From CAINVV01 sp964506325 (GTDB lineage Bacteria; Bacteroidota; Bacteroidia; Bacteroidales; Prolixibacteraceae), in contig CAZDLO010000003.1 in the NCBI GenBank assembly GCA_964506325.1, positions 30,012-94,011 on the forward strand: a DNA stretch of 64,000 nucleotides, in the 5' to 3' direction. The translations under genes and the position numbers were made by a program. The notes under the pieces are model-generated. The model worked only from the letters and a program-made list of their open reading frames with translations, was not told where the DNA came from and ran no database searches. This document shows, in pieces, positions 45,222 through 55,600 of this stretch; position 1 is the stretch's first letter; each line of letters opens with the position of its first letter.

Positions 45222-47873
45222 TTATTTGCCAAGGGGAGTTATACCCAATGTGACAATTTCATGAGCCCTAAGTTTAACCTGCACTGAATTACCTTTTGCG
45301 ATTGGTTTAGTTGTTGTCTCGAGAGGTAGTTCAATGATGTTTAATCTCCTTACGCTGGCAACTTTAACAGGAAGCTTCAGGTTGGCAGTAGTCTCTTTGC
45401 CTTCGGTTTCTGCCAGTCGGACAACCAGTTCCCTGCCATCTTCGGCCTGTTTAATGCCGCTAAGTGCAACACCCTTTGAATCCAGGGAGAAAAAAGAGTC
45501 CTCTTCCGGAGCCGTAGCATGTTCCCTGGTTAGTGCCAGGGAAGGAGGTTCAGCTGCGTATACAGGAACATTAAAATCTTCACCCTCCGCCCAAACGCCT
45601 GACTTCCAATTTCCAAGATGAGGAAACAGGGAATAGCTGATATTGAATTTGCCCAGATTCGGATAGATATCAGGTTCGCCGCCAGACCGCATCAATGTGA
45701 TCCTCAGGTTTCCATTTGAGTATGAATGTCCGTACTTTGTTTTGTTCAGCAAGGCGATGCCGGCATTGCCATTGCTGATATCCACCCACTTCTGTGCAGG
45801 GACCTCCTGCGCGTCATTGTTGAGGGCACTGCTGCCAGTTGCAGAAGAGTGTTTGAGCCAGTCGGGCGCAGGTTTACCGTTCAGGGTACCATCGACAGCT
45901 CTTTCCACTACATCGAAGGGAACCTGTGAGAAAAAGCGGCCATTCTCGATTGCCAGCGGGAATTCAGCCCTGAGCATGGGGGAATCGGTTGAGTCACTGC
46001 CGGTTTCAAGCCAGTGAACTTCCATGTCATAGTCGATTCTTGGGTACGATTTGTAAAGAAAAGTGCGCTCTATGAAGCGGGATTTGCCCCAGGTCCTGAC
46101 TGTTTCAACGCATGCCCTAACAGGTCCTGTCTCTGTTATCTTTACGCTTACCACCTTGCTGACATCTTCCTGCTGAACGATTTTATTGAGTGTCCAGGAT
46201 TTCATGCCACCTTTTTTGTCTTCGAGATACATTTTAAGATGGTTTAGCTGTCCCCCTTCCCTGACAAACTCCTTTTTTATCCTTTTGTCGTAAAGACTGA
46301 TGATGCCTCCGGTCTTTAAGTCAAAACTTACCGTAAAGTAATCTGTTTCAAAAGTGTTGTCCTTAAAGGGTATCGCCTCATTGGAACTTCCCGGACTGGT
46401 CATGTCGATGTAAAATGTTTTGTAACCCCCGGCCGGCATGTCATTCACAATAAACTGCACTTTGGAAGTATATCCCGGAGGAGTAGACTTTGCCCAAACT
46501 ATCTGTGCCGGGTAGGTTTTCCCTGATGCATCCTGAACCATTACGGTAGGGACGTTTCCCTGGCCTTTGTTGATAGGTTTGATGTTTTTGGAACCGTAAT
46601 AATTTCCCCAGCTTGCAATTTTGGCAGTGGCTGGTTCGTCATGTGAATAGACACTTGCTTCTACAATCTTTTTGCCGGGGAAAGGCTGCAGGTTATAGGC
46701 TACTACCGGCTGCCCTTTCCCGGCCTGGAATTTTATTTCATCAGCCATTTTGCGAAACGCATTGCTGCTGAGTTCGGTAGTCTTGCGCAAGACTTCGCTG
46801 TAACGGGCTACAGCTTCCTTGTTTGCCTCATTGATGGCGGAACCCGGAAGAATATCGTGAAATTCATTGAATGTCACAGTGGACCACAAATCGTGAAACT
46901 CACCGGCAGGGTATTTTTCACCTTTCAGCCAACGGAGTGTATTGAAAAATTCACTGGCATAAAGCGCATTTTCACTGTTCCGGTTGCCCTCCTTGATCCC
47001 CGCAACACTGGTGTAACATCCTTCAAAGATAAATTGCATCTCACCCCTGTGTGTTGGCCTTCCTGCCATTTCACGTGATGACCTGTTGAAGAAATCTGTG
47101 GCAGTGGTGAATTTTGTGGCCGGAAAATCCGGTGTCTTGTCAAGTTGGTGAACCATATCAATGTTGGCTCTTGTCGGGCCTCCTCCGTGATCTCCCACAC
47201 CTGTGATCTGCAGGATTCTGCCTTTTTCCGGGGAATACTTCCCAATGTCTTTTTTCAGATCAGTGCTGATGTTGCCATTGTACCCGTCATTGGCGTAACA
47301 TAACACCCTGGATGAATCAGGGGCAATCCACCAGAAGGTACCAATGTAAGGTTTACACCGGTGGAAATAAAAATAGTCACATCCGGCAAGTTTAAGTATC
47401 TGAGGCATTTGTGATATGTGTCCGAAATTATCAGGCAACCATCCAACCCTGGCCATTTTTCCAAGTTTATTCCGGAAATAGCGTTGCCCAAGCAAAAATG
47501 ACCGGGCAATAGCTTCACCGGAAGTCAGATTCATATCACCTTCCGTCCACATGCCTCCAACCGGTTCGAGCCGTCCTTCTTTCACATATTTTTTGATCTG
47601 GTCCATCAGCGGAGGATCGACCATTTCAACGAAATTGAACACGGCACCCTGGCTCTGCACCATGGTATAATCCGGAAATTCTTTCATGAAGGCAACAACC
47701 TGGCGCAAATTGTCATTGCACATCTGCATGGTCTCAGAGTAGGTCCATAGCCAGTTCATGTCCATATGAGCGTGCCCGACCACCTGGATGGTGTCTTTTT
47801 TCTGAGCGCTGGAAGTAAACAGTGTACCTTGGATAATTACCAGGATCAGAAGAAATTTGGTGATGTTTTTCAT
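45222..47873 (-). CDS. GH38 alpha-mannosidase (Sec-exported)
   Basis: An 883-residue protein with a Sec signal peptide (MKNITKFLLILVIIQGTLFT, then SSAQ). The GH38 metal and catalytic residues are seen: H36 and D38 in GHAHMDMNW, and the nucleophile D148 in GWLPDNFGH. The family's middle helical domain and C-terminal beta domains are present. Its substrate is presumably an alpha-linked mannosyl unit; some bacterial GH38 members act on other alpha-linked sugars. It differs clearly from the second GH38 gene at 50049, so the two are not a recent duplication. Confidence 0.9.
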   Translation of the reverse strand: MKNITKFLLILVIIQGTLFTSSAQKKDTIQVVGHAHMDMNWLWTYSETMQMCNDNLRQVVAFMKEFPDYTMVQSQGAVFNFVEMVDPPLMDQIKKYVKEGRLEPVGGMWTEGDMNLTSGEAIARSFLLGQRYFRNKLGKMARVGWLPDNFGHISQMPQILKLAGCDYFYFHRCKPYIGTFWWIAPDSSRVLCYANDGYNGNISTDLKKDIGKYSPEKGRILQITGVGDHGGGPTRANIDMVHQLDKTPDFPATKFTTATDFFNRSSREMAGRPTHRGEMQFIFEGCYTSVAGIKEGNRNSENALYASEFFNTLRWLKGEKYPAGEFHDLWSTVTFNEFHDILPGSAINEANKEAVARYSEVLRKTTELSSNAFRKMADEIKFQAGKGQPVVAYNLQPFPGKKIVEASVYSHDEPATAKIASWGNYYGSKNIKPINKGQGNVPTVMVQDASGKTYPAQIVWAKSTPPGYTSKVQFIVNDMPAGGYKTFYIDMTSPGSSNEAIPFKDNTFETDYFTVSFDLKTGGIISLYDKRIKKEFVREGGQLNHLKMYLEDKKGGMKSWTLNKIVQQEDVSKVVSVKITETGPVRACVETVRTWGKSRFIERTFLYKSYPRIDYDMEVHWLETGSDSTDSPMLRAEFPLAIENGRFFSQVPFDVVERAVDGTLNGKPAPDWLKHSSATGSSALNNDAQEVPAQKWVDISNGNAGIALLNKTKYGHSYSNGNLRITLMRSGGEPDIYPNLGKFNISYSLFPHLGNWKSGVWAEGEDFNVPVYAAEPPSLALTREHATAPEEDSFFSLDSKGVALSGIKQAEDGRELVVRLAETEGKETTANLKLPVKVASVRRLNIIELPLETTTKPIAKGNSVQVKLRAHEIVTLGITPLGK

Positions 47874-47947
47874 GGTACATTATTGGTAGTTATGTAATAT
47901 AGTAACCCGGGTTTGCAAGGTGAAGCCGTGACTTAAAGTTAATGCAA

Positions 47948-49924
47948 TTAATCATAAACGATCAAACAATCCAGTACAATTCGTCCTTTTATTCCTTTAA
48001 TTACCAATGCGTTGTTTTTCTGAGGTAAATTGCGCACCGAGTGGATGATGGAACTTTTGCGGGGAGAATCGGAATGTAAGTCAATATCAGCCAGATGCTT
48101 TCCGTTCAGGATGACCTGAATTGTTCCGGCTTCCTTCATTCCTGGTGCCCAAAGATCAAAACCTGATCCTTTGAAGCTCCATTTTGCCCTCGCCGAATCC
48201 CTTTTTGCCAAAGCACCCGTTCCGAATCTGAAAAGTGAATCCTTGTTCACAATGGTCCAGTTATCGGGGTTATTGCCTGCATTGAGCAGTCCCTCGGAAT
48301 AGAGCCAGGGTGAAAAACCTTGCATGGGCAGGCCCGTCACAATGAAATTTTTCACATCCATGCCAGAGTGGGGTAGGGCCAGTAGTCCAACTCTTCCCGG
48401 TAGCCGGTCTTTAAATTTTCCCCTCCATACAAGTTTGCCATCTATGGAAAGTGCTGTTTCGTTATCCGTGGAGTGGACTTTCAGATTTGTGGTCTCACTT
48501 TTTTCAAATTGTCCGCCTCCCAGGGTGTCGGTCCCGCCTGCCTGGTCGGACTGAATCAAAAGCCACTGATTATCCGATAGTTGTACTCTTGTCTGATCGT
48601 TGTACACAAGCGGATGAAGTGTTGCATCTGCCTTAGGAGTATTGGGACCCATAGGAGGCCTGGCATTCATTAATATGGCTATTGTGCCGTAGTAAGTGAA
48701 AGTTGCATCGATCTCAGGCCGGAGGTAGAAATTCGGAATAGTTGAAATGGAGGCCCCCTTGTTTCCAGCTAAAACAAACCCGGTTTTGCGGTAAAAATCT
48801 TCCCAGAAAACCGACGCCAGGTTTATGGTCCCTGTCCTGGTTGAATCCAGCGAAGGAAAGATAACCCTGAACTGCCCCTTTTCATTAACATAGCCGCCAA
48901 ATGTCTGTCCCCAGATCCCTGCATACTCATTTTCCTTATTCTCACTATGCCACAAGGAGCCTTCCTTCTGTAATTTCCATTTTTCCGGATTCATCACTTC
49001 TTCCGCAGGAACTGACAGAATTGTCTGGAAATTCCGGTTCAGCGCGACAGAAGTTGCCGGCGCGTAGATGGTATCATGGTGCATGAATGCCGGAAAAAAC
49101 TCCATCAGGGAGGGATAATAGCCGGGGTCCTCCACACTTTTTATCAATACAGGCAGTGACCATGGTCCGGCAGGTGTCGGAGCCGATACGGCTGCCAGTG
49201 CCCAGCTGTAATTGGGACCTGAATCCAGCATGAAAAGCATGATCCATTTGCTTTTTGTTTTAAGCAAGGTTCCTGCATAGCAGCGGTTATATTTGCCAAA
49301 AACGGGGTTGTCAAAAAAATAGCTGCCTGCCATGGCCGGTTTTTTGAAAATGCGGAATGGTCCTTCAGGGGAATCAGCAACAGCAACAGCCAGTCCGCTG
49401 TGTATTAGGTTATTGCCTGACCATGAAAACTCAGATGTTACATAGTCAAACCCAGCGTAATACTTGCCTTCATGATAAACAACAGATACATCCGGAGCAA
49501 ATGAGATTGGTTTATGCTCACCGTCCAGCATGAAATTCGTGTCTGCAAAAATGGGTCCTTGGTTCTTCCAGGTCTTCCCCTGATCCCGGGAGCAGAATGC
49601 TACACAACCATTTGTAATGTCCAACGGCTGATCCTTCCCGGCAATAGCATAATTCCGGGGATACTGTCCTGCATACACATATTCGTATCCTGTTGCCGGG
49701 TCCTCGAAACGGGATCCGTTGACAGGCCATTCCAGCGGGGGAGCCCCTCTCTGCAACGGATTGTTTTCGTAGCGTTTGAACTGGTCAAAAGAGGGATCAC
49801 CCAGGACAGGGTGGTGTTGCCAGCTATCTTTCATCGAAAGGGCACCAAAGTCGGTTCTGGTTGAAACTTCTCCTTGGCAGGCTATAAAAACGGAAAAGAT
49901 CAGGGTAAAAATCTCGTTTCTCAC
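47948..49924 (-). CDS. Unassigned propeller-like lipoprotein between two GH38 genes
   Basis: A 658-residue protein with a short hydrophobic N-terminus ending in VFIAC, a plausible lipobox. Residues about 60-400 have repeated strand-turn elements such as NGCVAFCSRDQGKTW, SFAPDVSVVYHEGKYYAGFD and SGLAVAVADSPEGPFRIF. They recall five-bladed propeller glycosidases of the GH43/GH32/GH117 kind. Residues about 440-660 look like beta-sandwich modules. The catalytic carboxylates cannot be assigned with confidence. Its place between two mannosidases suggests a glycosidase or binding role on the same glycan. Confidence 0.55.
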   Translation of the reverse strand: MRNEIFTLIFSVFIACQGEVSTRTDFGALSMKDSWQHHPVLGDPSFDQFKRYENNPLQRGAPPLEWPVNGSRFEDPATGYEYVYAGQYPRNYAIAGKDQPLDITNGCVAFCSRDQGKTWKNQGPIFADTNFMLDGEHKPISFAPDVSVVYHEGKYYAGFDYVTSEFSWSGNNLIHSGLAVAVADSPEGPFRIFKKPAMAGSYFFDNPVFGKYNRCYAGTLLKTKSKWIMLFMLDSGPNYSWALAAVSAPTPAGPWSLPVLIKSVEDPGYYPSLMEFFPAFMHHDTIYAPATSVALNRNFQTILSVPAEEVMNPEKWKLQKEGSLWHSENKENEYAGIWGQTFGGYVNEKGQFRVIFPSLDSTRTGTINLASVFWEDFYRKTGFVLAGNKGASISTIPNFYLRPEIDATFTYYGTIAILMNARPPMGPNTPKADATLHPLVYNDQTRVQLSDNQWLLIQSDQAGGTDTLGGGQFEKSETTNLKVHSTDNETALSIDGKLVWRGKFKDRLPGRVGLLALPHSGMDVKNFIVTGLPMQGFSPWLYSEGLLNAGNNPDNWTIVNKDSLFRFGTGALAKRDSARAKWSFKGSGFDLWAPGMKEAGTIQVILNGKHLADIDLHSDSPRKSSIIHSVRNLPQKNNALVIKGIKGRIVLDCLIVYD

Positions 49925-50048
49925 CTTATGGCTATAAATTGCGTTTCAAGGAATATACGAAAAAACTCACAGAGCCATAAAGGGATATTCTTTACAACTC
50001 TGTGAATTTCATTACGATACGGGCGTTTTGCTCACCCTGCGCCGGAGT

Positions 50049-52604
50049 CTATTCCTCCAGCAGGTTTACCTCTTTTATACTGCCGGATTTAATGCTTACT
50101 CTCAGGGTCTTAATTTCATAAGGCCGGAAGTTGCCGCTCCATCCGCGTTTGGCAAATCCAAGGTCAAGGCTGGCTGCCCCTGCAATTCCGTTTGTCTCAA
50201 CGCAACGAAGGATGAGATCATCACCGTTCTCCGATTTCTTCACTGCTGATACAACAACATTTTTTGCGTCGACCGAAAGAAAGGAGCCTGATTTAGGCAT
50301 GGTACCTTTGTGAATTCCCTGGTAAATAGAGACCGGAGGTGCGATAAATTCTTCTGCTATTCTGGCGATGTTTCCTTGCTGCCAGCTGTCTTTGTGAGGA
50401 GCCAGCAGGAGACGGAATGTCTGAATTCCCTGGTCCATCCATTTGTATTCGTTCTTATGATCCAGTACTTTGGGGTTGTGATGTGCATAAACTGCAGAAC
50501 GGGCAACAGAAATACGCATATCGCTTCCGGAGATGCTGTAACCGTATTTGGCATCGTTGAAAACGGTAAGACCGGAGGCAGATGAACCATTCTTGCCTGT
50601 GACATCAATCCACCTCTGACCGGGATCTTCATCCCCATTGGTGGCACGGACGATGGTGGCATACGATGTTTCATAGGTGGCTACGGGTGATTCCACATCC
50701 ACAGGGAAGGAGAACTTAACCATTTTCAAATGCTCATGCCAGTCGAGTGTTACATTTGCTTCCGGGTTTTTTGAGCCGGCATACAGGATCCAGTCGATGG
50801 TGAGAGTGGACTTTCCGTAGGTTGAGACCGACCGGATTTTACCGCGCAGCGGACCTTCTTCCAAAACTTTTAAGGTAGCATTCCCGAAGGCGCCGATCTC
50901 TTTGTCAAAAGTTTTGATATCGTGGCTCCATGTGTCGCTTGGGTCGTCAATGATGATAGCCCTGCAACCGGTATCTTTTCCAGCAAAAACCTCTTTACCG
51001 CTGGCTTTGTCTAAGATGCCGATTGTGCCGTTGTAAGAAAAATGAAGTTTGATGAATTCGTTTTCCATACTGTTCCCGGTGACCTTGACAACCTTAGCAG
51101 GGGCAGGGTTCTCGAAGTCCCTCAGGCGGATCTGGCGGTATCCCATTGGTGGAATATTCATGTTCACTACCAGTTTCTTTCGGCTGCCTGTTTCAGACGA
51201 TCCCGATGCCCATTGGTGTGGAAGCGCCTGCCCGGTTTCATCGTCAACCCTGGAGGATTTATGCATGGAACCCCAGTTGAAATCGTATTCCACATGACTG
51301 TTTACTTCCCAGGCGTGCGGATTGAATACAACCAGGTACTGGGATTCAGGGTCTTCTGCTGCAATTTGCCATTCAAGTTTCTGAGCCGACATATAGGTTG
51401 CCTGGTTGGCAATATCCAGTGCATAACCGTAGCCTTCCCGGGCATTTTGGGAATGATCCAGAAGGGATGAGCCTGCCAGGCTGTCGTGAAATTGTAAAAA
51501 CAGCACTTTGTGCCATGCCGAGGTCAGTTCCTTCTTTGGATAATTGGCTCCCCAGGAAACAGAACCGATGGCTGCAATTTTTTCGGCGGTACCAAGTGCT
51601 GCCTCTGACAGCCGGTTTCCTTTCTTGATTTCAGATTCAGCAGTATAACATCCTACAGCATGGTGTTGCAGGTCATCACTGATAACGGGGAGTTTCGGGT
51701 TATTCTCCTCCCTGGCCTCCTTGAAATAGATGTCAGGCGTGCTGTAGACGACTTTGGGAGCACCTTTTTCTACCTTAAGTTCATTGATGGAATTGATATT
51801 GATTTTAGTCGGTCCGCCACCATGGTCGCCGGCACCGTAATAGGCCATAAAATTTTTGAAAGGCTGGTTGGCGTATTGGTTCACAATGGTCTCGACGCGG
51901 TTTCGTACAGATGCACTGTCGTTGTAGCTCATCTGGATCCTGTAGGTCAGAACTTTGGTGCCATCGGAACCTTCCCACCAGAACAGGTCGGAAGGTATCG
52001 TTTTTTCCCTGATGCCCGGGCGCATGAAAATGTAATTTTCCATTCCCTGGGATTTGATAATCTGGGGCAGGTTACCCGTATGTCCGAATGAATCGGGATT
52101 GAAAGCTACTTTTGAACGATGACCCAGCAAACGCTGCAATGTCAGCTGGCCATAAAGGCCCTGTCTGACCATGGCTTCACCTGAAGGAATGTTCATGTCC
52201 GGTTCTACCCACCATCCGCTGACAACGCTCCATCTTCCTTCATCCACCCGCTTGCGGATCTCTTTAAGCATAGCCGGATCATTTTCTGAAACCCATTGGT
52301 AAAACTGTGCAGAGCTGGCGGTAAATTTGAAATCCGGAGTCTCATTCATACGGTCAAGCGCCGACTGGAACGTGCTGTGCACTACAGAGAGGCCTTCAGT
52401 CCAGCTCCAAAGCCAAACCGGATCGATATGTGCCTGACCGATCATATGAATTTTAAACATGGTAGCATCCGCTTTCCATTCTGTTCCGGCAGGGAAGCTG
52501 GCAAAAAGATTGGTTGCAGGGGCCAGGGCGAGAAGGGCAGTTCCGGAGGCCGCGTTTTTAAGAAAGTTTCTTCGGGAAAGCTGATTTTTTGATTTGTTTT
52601 CCAT
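50049..52604 (-). CDS. GH38 alpha-mannosidase-like protein with Tat-type signal
   Basis: An 851-residue protein whose N-terminus has a twin-arginine motif (SRRNFLKNAASG) and a hydrophobic stretch, unlike the Sec signal of the other GH38 protein here. GH38 residues are H59 and D61 in QAHIDPVWLWSW and nucleophile D171 in FNPDSFGHTG. The middle and C-terminal domains are complete. A Tat signal suggests folding, possibly with metal loading, before export. It is 93 bases downstream of the GH78 gene and on the same strand. Confidence 0.88.
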   Translation of the reverse strand: MENKSKNQLSRRNFLKNAASGTALLALAPATNLFASFPAGTEWKADATMFKIHMIGQAHIDPVWLWSWTEGLSVVHSTFQSALDRMNETPDFKFTASSAQFYQWVSENDPAMLKEIRKRVDEGRWSVVSGWWVEPDMNIPSGEAMVRQGLYGQLTLQRLLGHRSKVAFNPDSFGHTGNLPQIIKSQGMENYIFMRPGIREKTIPSDLFWWEGSDGTKVLTYRIQMSYNDSASVRNRVETIVNQYANQPFKNFMAYYGAGDHGGGPTKININSINELKVEKGAPKVVYSTPDIYFKEAREENNPKLPVISDDLQHHAVGCYTAESEIKKGNRLSEAALGTAEKIAAIGSVSWGANYPKKELTSAWHKVLFLQFHDSLAGSSLLDHSQNAREGYGYALDIANQATYMSAQKLEWQIAAEDPESQYLVVFNPHAWEVNSHVEYDFNWGSMHKSSRVDDETGQALPHQWASGSSETGSRKKLVVNMNIPPMGYRQIRLRDFENPAPAKVVKVTGNSMENEFIKLHFSYNGTIGILDKASGKEVFAGKDTGCRAIIIDDPSDTWSHDIKTFDKEIGAFGNATLKVLEEGPLRGKIRSVSTYGKSTLTIDWILYAGSKNPEANVTLDWHEHLKMVKFSFPVDVESPVATYETSYATIVRATNGDEDPGQRWIDVTGKNGSSASGLTVFNDAKYGYSISGSDMRISVARSAVYAHHNPKVLDHKNEYKWMDQGIQTFRLLLAPHKDSWQQGNIARIAEEFIAPPVSIYQGIHKGTMPKSGSFLSVDAKNVVVSAVKKSENGDDLILRCVETNGIAGAASLDLGFAKRGWSGNFRPYEIKTLRVSIKSGSIKEVNLLEE

Positions 52605-52697
52605 TGGTCAATTGTTATTATTATTTGACAAAATTTTGATAAGGAGACTTCGGAATCCGGTTAGTCCCGGATTGACTTTTGTCGTGTTAAAGTTAAT

Positions 52698-55600
52698 TTA
52701 TCTCTTTAATAAAACAGTAGCCGGAATGATTTGTTTTTCAATTCCGGGCCCGGAATATTTTAGATTCAGGAACATTCCGCCACCTGCCTGGAAATAGTGC
52801 AGCCTAATCGGGTGCATTCCCCTGCTGAGCGTTACTTTGCCGGTTTTCTCCACATCTGCACCGTGCATGCCATTGTGATCGATGACAATCATATTGTCCA
52901 GGAAGAGTTGACTGCCATCGTTCGATAACAATGAAAAGTCGTAGGTCCCATCTTTTTCGATCCTGATTTTTCCACTGAATACAAGGGCGAACTGGTCCTG
53001 GGGGGCAGAAATCTTCTCCAGGGTAAAATTCGTGGCGCTTCCTGTCTTTACTACCTTCAGCGTGCTGAAATCGGGTAATTTTTTCCAGGATCCGCTGTAA
53101 TAGTCCAGGTCTAATCCATTGATGTTGATATCAATAAATTCAATTTTGCTGGTAGTGGTAAAGCTGGGTTTAAAGCCTTGGAAGAAGGTCTTTGCTTTGA
53201 CGCTGACCGATTTATTAATGTAAAACCTGTTTTTATACTGATCAGACAGGGTATCAGGTTCAGTCCCGTCCAGGGTGTAATGTATTTTTGATCCGGGGAC
53301 ATCGGTGAAAATGGACAGAGGCACCGAGTCGTTGATGTTGATCAGGGTATCTCCGGGGTGGATGACAGGTGTTGGCAGTATGGTCTTTTTCAGCATCATC
53401 CTGGCGCCTTTCGATACAAACCTGTAACTTCCTGAACCGATCGTGTAGATCGTGAACTGACCGTCATTTCCCTCTTTTTTGATGGTATTGTCAGCAGAAG
53501 AGCCGTCCGCAGTAACTGCTTCAGTTTTTTCGCCGAATACATATACGGAGGCAGTTGTGTTGCAGGGAATAGTCACCTCCATCAGGAAGTCATCGCCCTC
53601 AAACTTCCAGTTGGAAACAATGTTTCCGTAAGGGGAGGGATAGGAGCATTTCACAAACGAAAGTGCGCTTACAGGGTAGGGTTTGATGATGATCTTTTTG
53701 AATCCTGGTAAAAGTGGATCAGGAGATATACCTCCAAGGCTCTGGTAAAACCAGGCACAAACGCTGCCAAACATGGGATGACTGTGGGATGCATCGCCCA
53801 ACCACGTTTCCCAGATGGTTGTTGCTCCTTTTTCAATCATGTAGCCGAAGCCAGGGTAATCACGCTGGTTCATAAGGGTATAGGCGAGGTCGATACGGCC
53901 GAGCTCGGTGAGTACCTCCAGCAGCAGGGGGGTACCCAGGATACCTGTATCAAAATGGGCTTTATTGTCGGTAATAACTCTTTTGACCAGATCTTCAAAA
54001 ACTGCATTCACCTCACTTTTTTCTGCAATTCCAAATCCCAGCGGGAAGGCATTAGCCCCTTGTTTTCCAACGGAATAACTGGAGGTGGCGTTGTTGAAGT
54101 ATGCCTTATTGATGTCTGTTTTTGCTTTCCCTGCCAGCGCCAGGAAGTATTCTTCGTCCGCAGCATGGCCCAGTGTTCTGCTGATGGCCGACATCAGTGT
54201 GCAGCAATGAGAATAGTAGCAGCTATTGACAAAATCGGCAGGAAGTTCCACCAGTTCAGGAGGAACCCATTCTCCAAGTCCCTGGTTCCTTAAGAGGCCG
54301 TCCTTATCCAACCGGCTCTTCATAAATTCAATCCAGTGCTTCATCCCGGCATAGTGGTCGGTCAGTATCCGGACATCACCGTAATACTGGTACATATACC
54401 AGGGTATGATGACATAGGCAGCACCCCAGGCTGTCCCTCCTCCACCACCCTGGTAAGGTGTGGTGTTAGGTACATAGCCTGTTTCGTGATTTTGTGCATC
54501 ATGGATATCGTTCAGCCATTTGGTGTAGAATTGTGAGAGGTCAAAATTGTAAATGGCTGCCCTGGCAGAAATCTGCCCGTCTCCTGTATATCCCAGTCGT
54601 TCACGATGGGGGCAATCGCTGGGCAATCCTCCGTGGACATTTCCCAGCTGTGTACGACGGTAGTTGTCCAGGATCTTATTCAGCAATTTATTCGAAGATT
54701 CAAAATATCCGGCAGAAGGTATGTCAGTGTTTACAACCTTTCCTTCCAGGTTTTCGGCTGTCAGTACTGCCGGAGAGCCGAAAACATCGACATACCGGAA
54801 CCCATGAAAGGTAAACCGGGGTTCCCAGGTTTCCACTCCGTCTCCCTTCAATATGTAAGTGTCTGTCTGGTTGTAGCCCGGACCGAGCTCTTCGATGAAA
54901 CGGAGGTTTATGGATGTACCCTTCGTTCCGGAAATTTTGAGCCTGGCCCACCCTGTGATCATTTCTCCCATGTCGAAACGGTATGCTCCATTCGGTCTCT
55001 CAGTTACTGAAACAGGCTGGATGGTCCTGGTTACCCTGTCGGGAGGAGAGACCTGCGACTGCAGCTTTCCGGCAGGAGCTTTCACATCTTCCGCGTTGGT
55101 CCATTTGGAGTCGTCAAAACCGGCTCCTGACCAGTTTTTTTGTTCCATCCTGGCATCATAGATCTCCCCGGTATACAATCCGTTGTAAATAATTGGGCTT
55201 ACATCGGTTTTCCAACTATTGTCGGTCGTGATTAACTCACCGGTGCCATCTTCGTATTCAATGGCAAACTGGGCTGCCAGGCGCGGTGTGTTGTACGACA
55301 GCATGGGATCATTGGGGCGGTCAGCCTGGAAGTACCACCCGTTTCCGAGCAAAACTCCGAAGACATTGGCACCGGTTGAAAGTGCGGAGGTGATGTCATG
55401 TGTTTCGTACAAGACCGTGGAGGTCATATTGCCAATTCTTGATTCATCCCATTTCTCACTTTTCCGGAGGTCATAATTGGTCTGATTGGGGGAAAGGACG
55501 TGATCCCCGATTTTTTTTCCGTTGATGTAAAGCTCATAATAACCGAGTCCGCAGATGTAAGCCCTTGCCTTAATGATCTTTTTGGTCAGGGCCACCTCTT

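Noticed and set aside
44336..45232. ATG start for the thioredoxin-fold protein
   Set aside because: The first 29 residues are not signal-like and overlap the mannosidase end; a GTG at 45145 opens a clean signal peptide.
49967..50005. TCACAGAG / CTCTGTGA inverted repeat as a terminator
   Set aside because: Eight-base arms around a 23-base loop without a T run; too weak to call.
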